Below are positions 27,805-37,109 of a DNA stretch of 64,000 nucleotides, piece after piece. The notes beneath the pieces were generated by a model that did no database searches, was not told the DNA's origin, and worked only from the letters and a program-made list of their open reading frames with translations. How positions within the stretch are numbered: position 1 is the stretch's first letter; the number at the start of each line of letters is the position of its first letter. Made by a program: the position numbers and the translations under genes. The stretch comes from Porticoccaceae bacterium (GTDB lineage Bacteria > Pseudomonadota > Gammaproteobacteria > Pseudomonadales > Porticoccaceae), in the NCBI GenBank assembly GCA_024644595.1, contig JAHEHL010000001.1, positions 1 through 64,000 of the forward strand, in the 5' to 3' direction.

Positions 27805-27837
27805 AAAAATACCCGCACAGAATGCGGGTATTTTTTT
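27805..27837. terminator. Bidirectional terminator between DUF1285 and ETF-QO genes
   Basis: Stem AAAAATACCCGCA/TGCGGGTATTTTT with a 5-nt loop, with A and T tracts that serve both converging genes. Confidence 0.93.
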
Positions 27838-27858
27838 ACCTGAAGCCATTTGTGTAGA

Positions 27859-29499
27859 TTACATATTAGGGTAGTTTGGACCTCCGGCGCCCTCTGGTAC
27901 GACCCAATTAATATTCTGGCTCGGCTCTTTGATATCGCAGGTTTTACAGTGCACACAGTTCTGTGCATTGATCTGAAAACGTTTGCTGCCATCATTATTC
28001 GCGATCACCTCATAGACACCGGCAGGGCAGTAGCGCTGAGCCGGTTCATCATAGAGCTCAAGGTTTTTATTGATCGGAAGGTCTGCATCGGCTAGCACTA
28101 GGTGACAGGGCTGATCTTCCTCGTGATTGGTATTGGACATAAAGACCGATGAAGCTTTGTCAAAACTGAGTTTGCCATCGTATTTCGGGTAGTCGATTTT
28201 TGCGCACTCGCTGGCGGGCTGTAATGTTTCGTGGTCAGCAACCTTGTCAGACAGAGTCCATGGCAGCATGCCGTTAAAGATATTGATATCGATAAAGGCA
28301 TAGGCCGAACCGAGAATATTGCCAAATTTATGCTGTGCCGGACCGAAGTTGCGCTGCATATGCAGCTCTTTATAGGCCCAGGAGTTTTTGTAGGCAGCTG
28401 CATACTCTTCGAGATCCGTATTCGACTTGTCAGCTGCCAGCGCCCCTGCCACGGTTTCAGCGGCGATCATGCCTGATTTCATAGCCGTGTGGCTGCCTTT
28501 GATCTTGGCGAAGTTTAACGTTCCCGCATCATCACCAATCAGCAAACCGCCAGGGAATGACATTTTTGGCTGTGACTGCAGACCACCTTTTAACAGCGCC
28601 CGAGCACCGTAGGTTATACGTTCACCGCCTTCAAGGTACTTGGCGATTTCCGGATGATGCTTGTAGCGCTGAAATTCGTCGTAGGGGCTTACGTGCGGAT
28701 TGGTATAGGAGAGGTTGGTAATTAACCCCACTGCGACCTGATTGTCTTCGAGGTGATAGAGGAATCCACCCCCCAGTGATTTACTTTCGTCGAGCGGCCA
28801 GCCAGCGGAGTGAACCACCAACCCGGGTTTGTGCTGTTCCGATGGTATTGTCCACAATTCTTTAATGCCAATTCCGTAATGCTGTGGATCTTTGCCTGCA
28901 TCGAGGTTGTATTTTGCAATCAGTTGTTTGCCCAAGTGACCACGGCATCCCTCTGAGAAAAGGGTGTATTTTGCGCGCAGTTCCATGCCTTGCATGTAGG
29001 AGGCTTTATGCTCACCATTATGGCCAATCCCCATATCGCCAGTGGCAATACCGGTAACTTCGCCCTGCTCACCGTAAAGTACTTCGGCGGCGGCGAAACC
29101 TGGGAATACTTCAACACCAAGGTTTTCGGCCTGTTCTGCTAGCCAGCGGCACAGCTTGCCGAGGCTGATAATATAATTGCCGTGATTATGCATGGTTTTT
29201 GGCGCGAACAATCCCGGCACCTTAATCCGTTTTTCAGCACCAGTGAAGACAAAAATATGATCATCGCTAACCGGTGTCAGCAGCGGAGCGCCCATTTCTT
29301 TCCAGTCGGGGAACAGCTCATTGAGCGGCGTTGGCTCGAACACCGCGCCGGAAAGGATATGTGCGCCTACTTCTGAGCCTTTTTCGACCACACAAACAGA
29401 AAGGTTTGCATTGACCTGTTTCAGTCGGCACGCAGCAGCCAGACCTGATGGGCCGGCGCCGACGATAACGACGTCGTAATCCATATATTCACGTTCCAC
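27859..29499 (-). CDS. Electron transfer flavoprotein-ubiquinone oxidoreductase
   Basis: Membrane-associated flavoprotein that passes electrons from reduced ETF to the quinone pool in fatty and amino acid oxidation. The 546-residue protein has the FAD-binding VIVGAGPSGLAAACRL, the quinone/FAD core SLGGGFLYHLEDNQVAVGL and GDDAGTLNFAKIKGSHTAMKS, and a C-terminal [4Fe-4S] ligand set in CPAGVYE and CVHCKTCDI. GTG 29499 has a good Shine-Dalgarno (GGGGAG). ATG 29484 is the alternative. It is divergent from etfBA across 264 bp. Confidence 0.95.
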   Translation of the reverse strand: MEREYMDYDVVIVGAGPSGLAAACRLKQVNANLSVCVVEKGSEVGAHILSGAVFEPTPLNELFPDWKEMGAPLLTPVSDDHIFVFTGAEKRIKVPGLFAPKTMHNHGNYIISLGKLCRWLAEQAENLGVEVFPGFAAAEVLYGEQGEVTGIATGDMGIGHNGEHKASYMQGMELRAKYTLFSEGCRGHLGKQLIAKYNLDAGKDPQHYGIGIKELWTIPSEQHKPGLVVHSAGWPLDESKSLGGGFLYHLEDNQVAVGLITNLSYTNPHVSPYDEFQRYKHHPEIAKYLEGGERITYGARALLKGGLQSQPKMSFPGGLLIGDDAGTLNFAKIKGSHTAMKSGMIAAETVAGALAADKSNTDLEEYAAAYKNSWAYKELHMQRNFGPAQHKFGNILGSAYAFIDINIFNGMLPWTLSDKVADHETLQPASECAKIDYPKYDGKLSFDKASSVFMSNTNHEEDQPCHLVLADADLPINKNLELYDEPAQRYCPAGVYEVIANNDGSKRFQINAQNCVHCKTCDIKEPSQNINWVVPEGAGGPNYPNM

Positions 29500-29763
29500 A
29501 GCTTTAATCTCCCCGAATCCAATTGGTTATGGGCGTTATGTTACAAGCATCATATTGGCATAGCTATAGTCGATATTGATAACCATGATTTATAACAATG
29601 ACCGTGCGTTCGCGCTGACTGATTGGTCGCCCAAGAGGCTTAGCCTGCTTGATTTATCAGGGTGAGGTAGGCAATATGGGCGCTCTCGAAATCGGGCGTC
29701 TGCAGCTCTTCTCAGGCGACTGTAAAATCAAAAATAATTAATCTGTAATGTGGAAGGATAGCC

Positions 29764-30513
29764 ATGAAAGTTCTGGTAGCCGTAAAGCGCGTCGTTGACT
29801 ACAACGTCAAGGTTAGGCCCAAGTCTGATGGTTCAGATGTCGATCTGGCCAATGTAAAGATGTCCATCAACCCATTTTGTGAAATTGCCGTTGAAGAAGC
29901 TGTGCGTCTTGCAGAAAAGGGTATAGCCACTGAAGTGGTCGCTGTCTCTGTGGGCTCACAGCAGTCTCAGGAGCAGTTGCGTACTGCACTGGCGCTCGGT
30001 GCTGACCGTGCCATCCTTGTCGAAACCGATGCAGCACTGGAACCGCTGGCGATTGCCAAGTGCCTCAAGGCAGTGTGCGACTCGGAATCCCCGGATCTTA
30101 TCCTGATGGGTAAGCAGGCGATCGACGGTGATAATAATCAGACTGGCCAGATGCTCGCTGCATTATTGGGCTGCTCTCAAGCGACCTTTGCCTCTGAATT
30201 AACTCTCGAAGACGGCAAAGCGACTGTTGTACGCGAGGTTGACGGTGGTCTGCAGACTGTTGCCTTAAGTCTGCCGGCGATTGTGACTTCAGACCTGCGT
30301 CTTAACGAACCACGTTATGCATCATTGCCAAATATCATGAAAGCCAAGCGCAAGCCTCTGGATGTTACTAACCCAGCTGACTTGGGTGTTGATGTGGTAT
30401 CGAGAGTGAAGCTGCTCGGTGTTGAACTGCCTGCCGAACGTCAGGCAGGTATTAAAGTCGAAGATGTCGCCAGTTTGGTCGACAAATTAAAAAATGAAGC
30501 GAAGGTGATCTGA
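29764..30513 (+). CDS. etfB: Electron transfer flavoprotein beta subunit
   Basis: AMP-binding small subunit of ETF, the shuttle between acyl-CoA dehydrogenases and the quinone oxidoreductase. The 249-residue protein begins [20 protein letters not shown], contains [15 protein letters not shown] and the [20 protein letters not shown] signature. Shine-Dalgarno GGAAGGA is present. Its TGATG junction couples it to etfA. Confidence 0.96.
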   Translation: MKVLVAVKRVVDYNVKVRPKSDGSDVDLANVKMSINPFCEIAVEEAVRLAEKGIATEVVAVSVGSQQSQEQLRTALALGADRAILVETDAALEPLAIAKCLKAVCDSESPDLILMGKQAIDGDNNQTGQMLAALLGCSQATFASELTLEDGKATVVREVDGGLQTVALSLPAIVTSDLRLNEPRYASLPNIMKAKRKPLDVTNPADLGVDVVSRVKLLGVELPAERQAGIKVEDVASLVDKLKNEAKVI

Positions 30514-31442
30514 TGAGCATTCTTATTATTGCAGAACACGATAACAGCAGCCTTAAGCCGGCCACCTTGAACTCTGTTACGGCCGCCCAGGCGATTGGTG
30601 GTGACATTGATATTTTAGTTGTGGGTAATGACTGTCAGGCCGCAGCAGCTGACGCCGCAAAGGTTGCCGGTATTCGTAAGATATTGGTTGCCGATCACGC
30701 CGCCTATGCCAATAACCTGGCCGAGAATGTAGCACCACTGATTGCCGAAGTGGGCGCCGGGTACAGCCACGTGCTTGCAACAGCGACCACCACCGCTAAA
30801 AACATCGTACCTCGCGCAGCGGCATTGATGGATGTGCAGGCGATTTCTGAGATCAGTGCGGTTGTAAGTGCCGATACTTTTAAACGTCCGATCTATGCCG
30901 GTAACGTGATTGCTACGGTGCAGAGCAGTGACGCGATCAAGGTTCTCACGGTTCGTGGTACGGCATTTGACGCCGCGGCATCAGAAGGTGGTTCAGCTTC
31001 TATTGAAGCTCTCACGTCTGTTCACGATGCCGGAATGTCTGAATTCAAAGGCGAAGAAGTCGCTAAGTCTGATCGTCCTGAATTGACTGCGGCAAAGATT
31101 GTCGTATCCGGAGGTCGCGGTATGGGTAACGGCGATAACTTCAGTATGCTATACAGCATTGCCGACAAACTGGGTGCCGCAGTGGGTGCCTCACGTGCAG
31201 CTGTTGATGCCGGGTTTGTGCCCAACGATATGCAGGTCGGCCAGACTGGCAAGATTGTTGCGCCAGACCTCTATATTGCTGTCGGGATCTCAGGTGCGAT
31301 TCAGCATCTGGCTGGTATGAAAGACAGTAAAGTCATTGTGGCAATTAACAAAGACGAAGAAGCACCGATTTTCTCGGTTGCTGATTACGGCTTGGTTGCT
31401 GATTTGTTTGCCGCGCTGCCCGAGTTCGATGCAGCTCTGTAA
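30513..31442 (+). CDS. etfA: Electron transfer flavoprotein alpha subunit
   Basis: FAD-binding large subunit of ETF. The 309-residue protein has the N-terminal [19 protein letters not shown] and the FAD domain [46 protein letters not shown] and [19 protein letters not shown]. It overlaps etfB by 1 base and ends at a strong terminator. Confidence 0.96.
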   Translation: MSILIIAEHDNSSLKPATLNSVTAAQAIGGDIDILVVGNDCQAAAADAAKVAGIRKILVADHAAYANNLAENVAPLIAEVGAGYSHVLATATTTAKNIVPRAAALMDVQAISEISAVVSADTFKRPIYAGNVIATVQSSDAIKVLTVRGTAFDAAASEGGSASIEALTSVHDAGMSEFKGEEVAKSDRPELTAAKIVVSGGRGMGNGDNFSMLYSIADKLGAAVGASRAAVDAGFVPNDMQVGQTGKIVAPDLYIAVGISGAIQHLAGMKDSKVIVAINKDEEAPIFSVADYGLVADLFAALPEFDAAL

Positions 31443-31471
31443 GTGAGACTATAAGTTATACCGCAAAACCA

Positions 31472-31504
31472 AAAGGCCCCCAGAGCGATCTGGGGGCCTT
31501 TTTT
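31472..31504 (+). terminator. Rho-independent terminator after etfA
   Basis: 14-bp stem AAAAGGCCCCCAGA/TCTGGGGGCCTTTT with loop GCGA and a T run. The symmetry could also stop read-in from the opposite side. Confidence 0.95.
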
Positions 31505-31558
31505 ATGGCAGGTAAACAGCCTCAGAGAAATAGCTTAAGACAAACATTCTCAGATAAT

Positions 31559-32155
31559 TCATTGCTCTGGTTTGTGCTTTTTATGCTTCGGCTTACGATC
31601 TTCAGCAGGGTCATCTTGTTTGTTCGATGCCGGTTTAGCGTCGCCTAACCGCCTTAGTTCTTGCCGTCGCTGCTCGGGGGGAAGCTTGCGCAACTCCTCA
31701 AGTAAAAGATGGCGTTGTTTAGGGGGGTAGTGGCGTAAAATCTGTCGGGCTTGTGCGGCTTCTTGTCGCTCTGCCTCAGACATATTTGCCCAGCGTTGAC
31801 GCAACTCTTGACGTTTTCCAGGTGGCAGATGTTGAAACCGTCTGCGGCTCTCTTTAATCCTGTCGCGTTCCGCCTGAGAGAGGCTTTGCCAGCGCTCTGA
31901 CCCTTGTTTAAATTCCTTTTCATTTACTCGGCGCAGCAGTTTGTGTTGATGGTGCGGCTTCAAATTATCCCAGCGACCCTCGAATGGCGCCAGTGCTTCG
32001 CGGGCATCCTCGGGAAGTTGGCTCCAGGCGATTGGTTGGGGCTCTTCGGTCGTATGCTGATCACTCAACACGGGGCCTGAAAGCACGGAGCAGCCGAGCA
32101 CTGCGGTGAGAGCACAGGCCCGTAATTGTTGCCTTGGTCTAATCAGTTTTGACAT
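31559..32155 (-). CDS. DUF3106-containing secreted protein
   Basis: 198-residue protein with an N-terminal signal sequence (about 1-31, ACALTAVLGCSVLSGPVLS) and then repeated, highly charged helical segments containing WQSLSQAERDRI, WANMSEAERQEA, LPPGKRQELRQRW and LPPEQRRQELRRL. This is the DUF3106 pattern. The tail is very basic (KHKKHKP). The VLGC sequence could act as a lipobox, so periplasmic or lipoprotein location are both possible. Last gene of a cluster with a sigma factor and an anti-sigma-like protein. Similar amphipathic repeats occur in periplasmic envelope-stress proteins, but that link is only inference. Confidence 0.8.
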   Translation of the reverse strand: MSKLIRPRQQLRACALTAVLGCSVLSGPVLSDQHTTEEPQPIAWSQLPEDAREALAPFEGRWDNLKPHHQHKLLRRVNEKEFKQGSERWQSLSQAERDRIKESRRRFQHLPPGKRQELRQRWANMSEAERQEAAQARQILRHYPPKQRHLLLEELRKLPPEQRRQELRRLGDAKPASNKQDDPAEDRKPKHKKHKPEQ

Positions 32156-32181
32156 CTCGTGGTCGTCCTTAAAGTTTAATG

Positions 32182-32559
32182 TCAGGTTTCAATATCAGCC
32201 AACCAGTCGTAAAAATCGAGGTCCTCGTAAAGATCAAGATTTTCTTCGGAAAATTCCAACACAGTATTATCTGTATCAGCATCGCCTAGCGGTAGGCTAT
32301 CTGAATGTTGTAGTGGCTGGGGTTGCAGTACAAATACACCCATCAAAACCATTGACGCCAGAGATGTTGCCCATAGTGGCCAGAGGGTTTTACGGAGTTT
32401 CCCTGAGTTATTTTGAAGCGCGCTGTTGCGAGCTTGGGCCAAGCGGAACAGGTCGCCGTTGGCTGTCTCTTGTTCCAGCGCTACAAGGTCTTCGTGGAGC
32501 CTGTCATTTAGTGTGCTATTTAGGCTGCTATTTAATTGACGCTTAGAGTTGCTAGTCAT
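32182..32559 (-). CDS. Anti-sigma-like membrane protein (DUF3619-like)
   Basis: 125-residue protein from ATG 32559 overlapping the sigma factor gene by 8 bp. A cytoplasmic helical N-terminus (LARLHEDL-type, RLAQARNSAL) is followed by one membrane segment (about 59-78, WPLWATSLASMVLMGVFVL) and an acidic periplasmic tail ending LYEDLDFYDWLADIE, typical of DUF3619 proteins. Size, topology and position directly after an ECF sigma gene suggest an anti-sigma factor. No zinc-binding HxxxCxxC motif is present. Confidence 0.75.
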   Translation of the reverse strand: MTSNSKRQLNSSLNSTLNDRLHEDLVALEQETANGDLFRLAQARNSALQNNSGKLRKTLWPLWATSLASMVLMGVFVLQPQPLQHSDSLPLGDADTDNTVLEFSEENLDLYEDLDFYDWLADIET

Positions 32560-33124
32560 AGCGATAGTCCTCAAGTGAATCCCTCAGGGAGTGCATGGCG
32601 CGGGAGTAATGCGTTTTGACGCTACCTTCGCTACAACCCATGGTGTTGGCGGCCATTGTGGTACTCATACCATCCCAGCAGCGCAGCATAAACGCTTCGC
32701 GCTGTCGTGCTGGGAGCTTTGCGATGGCTCGGGAGAGTATCTTTATCTGTAATTCCCGGGTGGCCCCGTATTCAGGCTCCTCGGTTTTGCGACCCACAGC
32801 GCGATCAATCAGATCCGCCCCATCATCGCTGGCCTTCATGCCAAAACTGGCGAGACTGATCAAGCGATTTTTAACCGCGTTACGGCGATAGTAATCTGTT
32901 ATTTTACTGTTCAGAATCCGGTAGAACAGCGGGCGCCACTCGCTGTTATGATTAGCCGAATATTTTTCTACCAGTTTAAACATCGCATCCTGAACAATAT
33001 CCAGCGCATCATCACGGCTCCCCGTGGCCATTTTAGCCATATGAAAAGCGCGCCTTTCTATTGACCGGAGAAACAGATCTATCGAGTCTACAGCGCCGTG
33101 ATCGATTATAGGTTTATCTCGCAT
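32552..33124 (-). CDS. ECF-type RNA polymerase sigma factor
   Basis: 190-residue sigma-70 family protein of the extracytoplasmic function group. Region 2 includes RRAFHMAKMATGSRDDALDI and VQDAMFKLVEKY. Region 4 carries LPARQREAFMLRCWDGMSTT and a helix-turn-helix MGCSEGSVKTHYSRAMHSL. ATG 33124 is chosen because upstream in-frame residues show no homology and would run into the secreted-protein gene. The linker between regions 2 and 4 (KASDDGADLIDRAVGRKTEE) is the longer kind found with DUF3619 partners. Targets and signal are unknown. Confidence 0.88.
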   Translation of the reverse strand: MRDKPIIDHGAVDSIDLFLRSIERRAFHMAKMATGSRDDALDIVQDAMFKLVEKYSANHNSEWRPLFYRILNSKITDYYRRNAVKNRLISLASFGMKASDDGADLIDRAVGRKTEEPEYGATRELQIKILSRAIAKLPARQREAFMLRCWDGMSTTMAANTMGCSEGSVKTHYSRAMHSLRDSLEDYRYD

Positions 33125-33212
33125 TGAACGATTGCCTTTGGGGGCCAAGTATACCGGTGCAGGAACGGGCCGAGCTGCAGCGGATGGTAAGTCAGCGATA
33201 GCCGATCCGAAG

Positions 33213-33674
33213 CTAACGGTAGTCATCATCCAGAAGCTCATTGATCAGCAGCATGGCTGTCACCCACTCGAGGTAGTTATCGTCATGATAATGATGCACT
33301 ACCGTGTGGCTATTATGATAACGCAGATAATGTGCTCTGTGACGGTCATGATCGTGGCCATAATAACGTGCGGAATAAGCTCGTCGATTACGCCAGCTTG
33401 AATAATTATTACCTTGAAAATTGCGATAGCGGGCAATCCTCTTTTGTTGCTGCTGCCTATCATATTGTCCGCGTCGATAGTGATCTTGGTACTGGTGTTT
33501 GCGCTCGGCCTGCTGATGATGACTGTCAAAATGGCGGAACTTTGTTAGCTTGTCCCGTTCCGCTAGCGCGGAGACAGGAAGGATGCATAGTGCAACACTT
33601 ATCATGATCACGCTTAGTGGGTGTCTTGATATTGAGCTTACACGCTGATTTTCAGTGGTCGTTACATGGTGCAT
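33213..33674 (-). CDS. Secreted His/Arg/Tyr-rich protein, unknown function
   Basis: 153-residue protein with a clear signal peptide (hydrophobic 20-36, cleavage after ALA38). The mature 115 residues contain 14 histidines, many tyrosines and arginines, with clusters GHDHDRHRAH and VVHHYHDD near the end. The last part (LEWVTAMLLINELLDDDYR) is more ordinary. I do not recognise a family beyond general resemblance to small periplasmic metal-binding proteins. It lies 88 bp upstream of the sigma factor gene on the same strand and could sense or buffer metal for that system, which is inference. Confidence 0.72.
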   Translation of the reverse strand: MHHVTTTENQRVSSISRHPLSVIMISVALCILPVSALAERDKLTKFRHFDSHHQQAERKHQYQDHYRRGQYDRQQQQKRIARYRNFQGNNYSSWRNRRAYSARYYGHDHDRHRAHYLRYHNSHTVVHHYHDDNYLEWVTAMLLINELLDDDYR

Positions 33675-33801
33675 GACAATCTCCTTATTGTGTTGTTATG
33701 TTGTTCAACGCGGGTAGGGGAGATTAGTTGACCGGTGTCCGGTTGCTGGAGTCAATTTAGAATCGGCTTTTTTACAGGTTTTTTTGTTCGAGGGCTTTTT
33801 A

Positions 33802-34617
33802 TTAGAGGCTGAGATCGACCCATACCGGACAGTGATCTGACGGTTTTTCAAAGCCTCGGGCTTCGGTATCGATACCGCTGTCAGAGAGTTTCTGCATCAG
33901 TGCGGGCGACGCCAGAATAAGATCGATGCGCAGGCCGCGTTTGGGATCTTGTTCGAATCCACGACTGCGATAGTCAAACCAACTATAGCGGCTATCATCC
34001 TGATGTTGGGTCCTGAAGCTGTCATGTAAGCCCCAGTTGAGGAGATTCTCAAGCCACTCGCGTTCCTCCGGAAGAAAGGCGCATTTGCCTGTTTTTAACC
34101 AGCGTTTGGCATTGTCTGGTGCGATGCCTACGTCGATGTCCTGCGGTGCAACATTCATATCACCCATCACGATAAGCGCGTCTTCCGTCTTAAAATTGAG
34201 CTTCAGATAACTCCACAGATCGGCGTAAAATTTTTCTTTAGCGGGAAATTTGGTCGGATGGATGCGGCTTTCACCTTGCGGGAAATACCCGTTGATAACG
34301 TGCAGGGTCTGACCATTGACAAGGTATTCGCCGTGAATCATTCGTCGCTGAGAGCCTTCGGAGTCTAATGGAAAGCCGCGAGTGACGGTAATGGCGGGGG
34401 ACTTGCTCAAAAGTGCGACGCCATAATGGCCCTTTTGTCCATGGAAACAGACCTCATAACCCAGCTTTCTAATTGCCTCGTGGGGAAATTCTTGATCGCT
34501 GACTTTGGTTTCCTGCAGGCCAATAATATCCGGCGAGTGCAATGCAATAACGGCTTCAAGTTGATGCAGTCGGGAGCGCAGACCATTGACATTAAACGAG
34601 ACAACTCGTGCCGGCAT
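33802..34617 (-). CDS. xthA: Exodeoxyribonuclease III
   Basis: AP endonuclease and 3'-5' exonuclease for base-excision repair. The 271-residue protein of the exonuclease-endonuclease-phosphatase fold starts RVVSFNVNGLRSR, has the metal-binding Glu in IIGLQETKV, NGYFPQGESR, VMGDMNVAPQDIDVG (Asp/Asn) and C-terminal SDHCPVWVDL with the catalytic His. It starts 7 bp after the prc stop, so the two genes are probably co-transcribed. Confidence 0.94.
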   Translation of the reverse strand: MPARVVSFNVNGLRSRLHQLEAVIALHSPDIIGLQETKVSDQEFPHEAIRKLGYEVCFHGQKGHYGVALLSKSPAITVTRGFPLDSEGSQRRMIHGEYLVNGQTLHVINGYFPQGESRIHPTKFPAKEKFYADLWSYLKLNFKTEDALIVMGDMNVAPQDIDVGIAPDNAKRWLKTGKCAFLPEEREWLENLLNWGLHDSFRTQHQDDSRYSWFDYRSRGFEQDPKRGLRIDLILASPALMQKLSDSGIDTEARGFEKPSDHCPVWVDLSL

Positions 34618-34623
34618 GGGTTA

Positions 34624-36810
34624 TTACTCCTGGTTTTTGGTGCGCGCCACAAGTTGACCATTGCGGCTTTTGGTCTGCATACGAATTTGATCTGCGAGAA
34701 TATAGCCCGCTTCCTGGAGCATCGGATCAGATTCAGCAATATTGTCGTCCTTGCCTTCAATTTTGCTGTTATCCACATCTGCAGCAGAAACGTTGGTGTC
34801 CGTGTCTGCGGCACTATTACCTGGATCAGCTTGCTCATTCTCCGATTCATCATCACCGCTTTTGTTGTCAGATTTCCAGGCTGCGGCATCGGCATAAAGC
34901 TCTAGCCCTTTCCTCTCACGACGTTTGTTCTCCAGTAAAAACTGTTGATTATCCCATTCTCTGTTGCGTGCTCGACGCTTTTCAAGATTCAGAGAGATCG
35001 ATTTATCAGCGTCCCAGCTGTCACTCAGTGCGAGTTGATCGATTAAGTGAACAAAGTCGGGGTCGTTGGCTACGCGATGATTATGTTGCTCATTAAGTGC
35101 TGCAATATATTGCTTCACGCCACTGGATGGGCGGAAGGGGACACTGTGAATATTATCCCAGGGCAGGGCGTTTTCCTGATGGCTCTCGCCCACTTCTTCA
35201 GTGTCATAAACAGAGGGGAACTGGATGTCGGGCATAACACCCCGGTGCTGTGTACTATCTCCTGACACCCGGTAAAACTTGGATACGGTAAGTTTAAGCT
35301 GGCCGCTACTGAGGCCTGTTACGTCTTGCACCGTACCTTTGCCAAAACTTTGGCTACCGACAATAACTGCTCGTCCGTAATCTTGCAGCGCACCGGCAAA
35401 AATTTCTGAAGCTGAAGCACTCAGACGGTTGATCATCACGACAAGTGGCCCGTTATATGCCGCCCGCATGATCGCCCGCTGATCACGCGATACTTGCTGA
35501 TAGGCATTGCGAATTTGAACTACAGGTCCAGCATCGATAAACAAGTCGGTGAGCATGGTCGCCTCGTGGAGCGATCCGCCACCATTGTTGCGCAGATCCA
35601 AAACGATGCCGTCAACGTTTTCTTCACGCAGCTCCATCAGCAGCTTATACACATCTCGGGTAGTGCTTTTATATTCCGGGTCGCGCTTGCGATAGGCCTC
35701 GAAATCCATATAGAAGGCGGGGATATCAATAACTCCCAATTTTAATTGCTCGCCATTTTGCTCGATCTCAATAATCTTGCTCTGGGCAGATTTTTCTTCC
35801 AGTTTGACCTTGTCACGGATAATTGAGATGACCCGACTGCTGTCAGATGAGTCGCTACCACCATCGAGCAGTTCCAGTCTCACTGTAGAGTCCTTGGGCC
35901 CTCGGATCAGCTGAACGACATCATCAATTCGCCAGCCGACGACATCGATCAATTCATCGTCTCCCTGGCCCACGGCAATAATTTTATCCTCCGCTTTTAA
36001 AATACCTTGCACATCTGCCGGACCGCCAGGAATAACACGCGCGACCTTGGTGTAATCGTCTTCTGTGCGCAGCTCAGCGCCAATGCCTTCAAGCGAAAGC
36101 GACATATTGATCTGGAAGTTCTCTGTGGTTCGGGGTGAGAAATAGGCGGTGTGTGGATCGTAGAGCGAGGCGAGGGCGTTCACATATAGCTGAAAGACAT
36201 CCTGGCTATCGCGCTGCTCTATCTGTGTAATCTGGTTGTTAAAGCGTTTGATCAGGAGTTCTCGTGCCTTGGTCGGCTCCTTGTCATTGAGCAACAGCCT
36301 AATCAGAGAGTCCTTGATCCGCTTGCGCCAGTAATCGCGCTGCTGTGCGTCACTGGTCATCCATTGCCGCTCAGCACCGTCAAGCACAATGCTCTCGTCT
36401 ATGTCGAAGTCAAACTGCTGGTCGCTCTCGAGCAGCGCGATATTGGCCTGCAATTGAGTAACCATGCGCTGGCGTAAACGATTAAATATCACGAAACCGG
36501 GTTCAACATCGCCTCGTCGTGCCAAATCGTCGAGTTGAGTCTGCCACTGGGCAAATTCATCAATATCAGCTTGTAGAAAATAACTTTTCAGCGGATCGAG
36601 CATTTCGATGTAGGTGTCGAGGTAACGTCGCGACAAGTCGTCGTTTATCTCTTGACCATGGTAGTGGCGGGTGGCAAGACGGTCGAGAATCTCTCGATAG
36701 AGGGCGGTCTGGGCTGAATCACGCTCAATAGGTGCAATGGCAGCTGCATTGAGGCTTAAGCCGAAGCTGAGGGTGGATGCGAGTATTAGCGCGACAATAA
36801 CGCGTGGCAT
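34624..36810 (-). CDS. prc: Carboxy-terminal processing (tail-specific) protease Prc
   Basis: Periplasmic serine protease that degrades tagged proteins and trims penicillin-binding protein 3 and other substrates. The 728-residue protein from ATG 36810 has a signal peptide (about 1-24), an N-terminal helical domain, a PDZ domain (about residues 230-315) and the protease domain with Ser466 in LSASASEIFAGAL, Asp477 and Lys491 in SFGKGTVQ, aligning with E. coli Ser430/Asp441/Lys455. The C-terminal DUF3340-type region is followed by an acidic, low-complexity stretch (SGDDESENEQADP). An in-frame extension 13 codons upstream is unlikely because the Shine-Dalgarno (AAGGA) fits ATG 36810. Confidence 0.95.
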   Translation of the reverse strand: MPRVIVALILASTLSFGLSLNAAAIAPIERDSAQTALYREILDRLATRHYHGQEINDDLSRRYLDTYIEMLDPLKSYFLQADIDEFAQWQTQLDDLARRGDVEPGFVIFNRLRQRMVTQLQANIALLESDQQFDFDIDESIVLDGAERQWMTSDAQQRDYWRKRIKDSLIRLLLNDKEPTKARELLIKRFNNQITQIEQRDSQDVFQLYVNALASLYDPHTAYFSPRTTENFQINMSLSLEGIGAELRTEDDYTKVARVIPGGPADVQGILKAEDKIIAVGQGDDELIDVVGWRIDDVVQLIRGPKDSTVRLELLDGGSDSSDSSRVISIIRDKVKLEEKSAQSKIIEIEQNGEQLKLGVIDIPAFYMDFEAYRKRDPEYKSTTRDVYKLLMELREENVDGIVLDLRNNGGGSLHEATMLTDLFIDAGPVVQIRNAYQQVSRDQRAIMRAAYNGPLVVMINRLSASASEIFAGALQDYGRAVIVGSQSFGKGTVQDVTGLSSGQLKLTVSKFYRVSGDSTQHRGVMPDIQFPSVYDTEEVGESHQENALPWDNIHSVPFRPSSGVKQYIAALNEQHNHRVANDPDFVHLIDQLALSDSWDADKSISLNLEKRRARNREWDNQQFLLENKRRERKGLELYADAAAWKSDNKSGDDESENEQADPGNSAADTDTNVSAADVDNSKIEGKDDNIAESDPMLQEAGYILADQIRMQTKSRNGQLVARTKNQE

Positions 36811-37109
36811 AGTTATATTTCCTTGTCTGTGGAGCTCAAACTTTGTCAATGTCAGATTTTTGTTTAAGGTAGGAGTTTAACCAGAAGTTGTAATAACTAC
36901 TATAGACAACAGATACATCAGTTTGCTCAATACATTTACATAGTAGGGTTTACGTTACTTGCAGAAGGATGATAACGATTGGAGCGGGCAAAGAGAGTTG
37001 GTGGTGGCTATCCTATATGTCCTCTAATCTCAATTAGTGGACTTTACTGGACAGTGCGGATACAGGCTGATAAAGTTGCGGCACGCTGTATCACTTTGAG
37101 TTTAATTTT

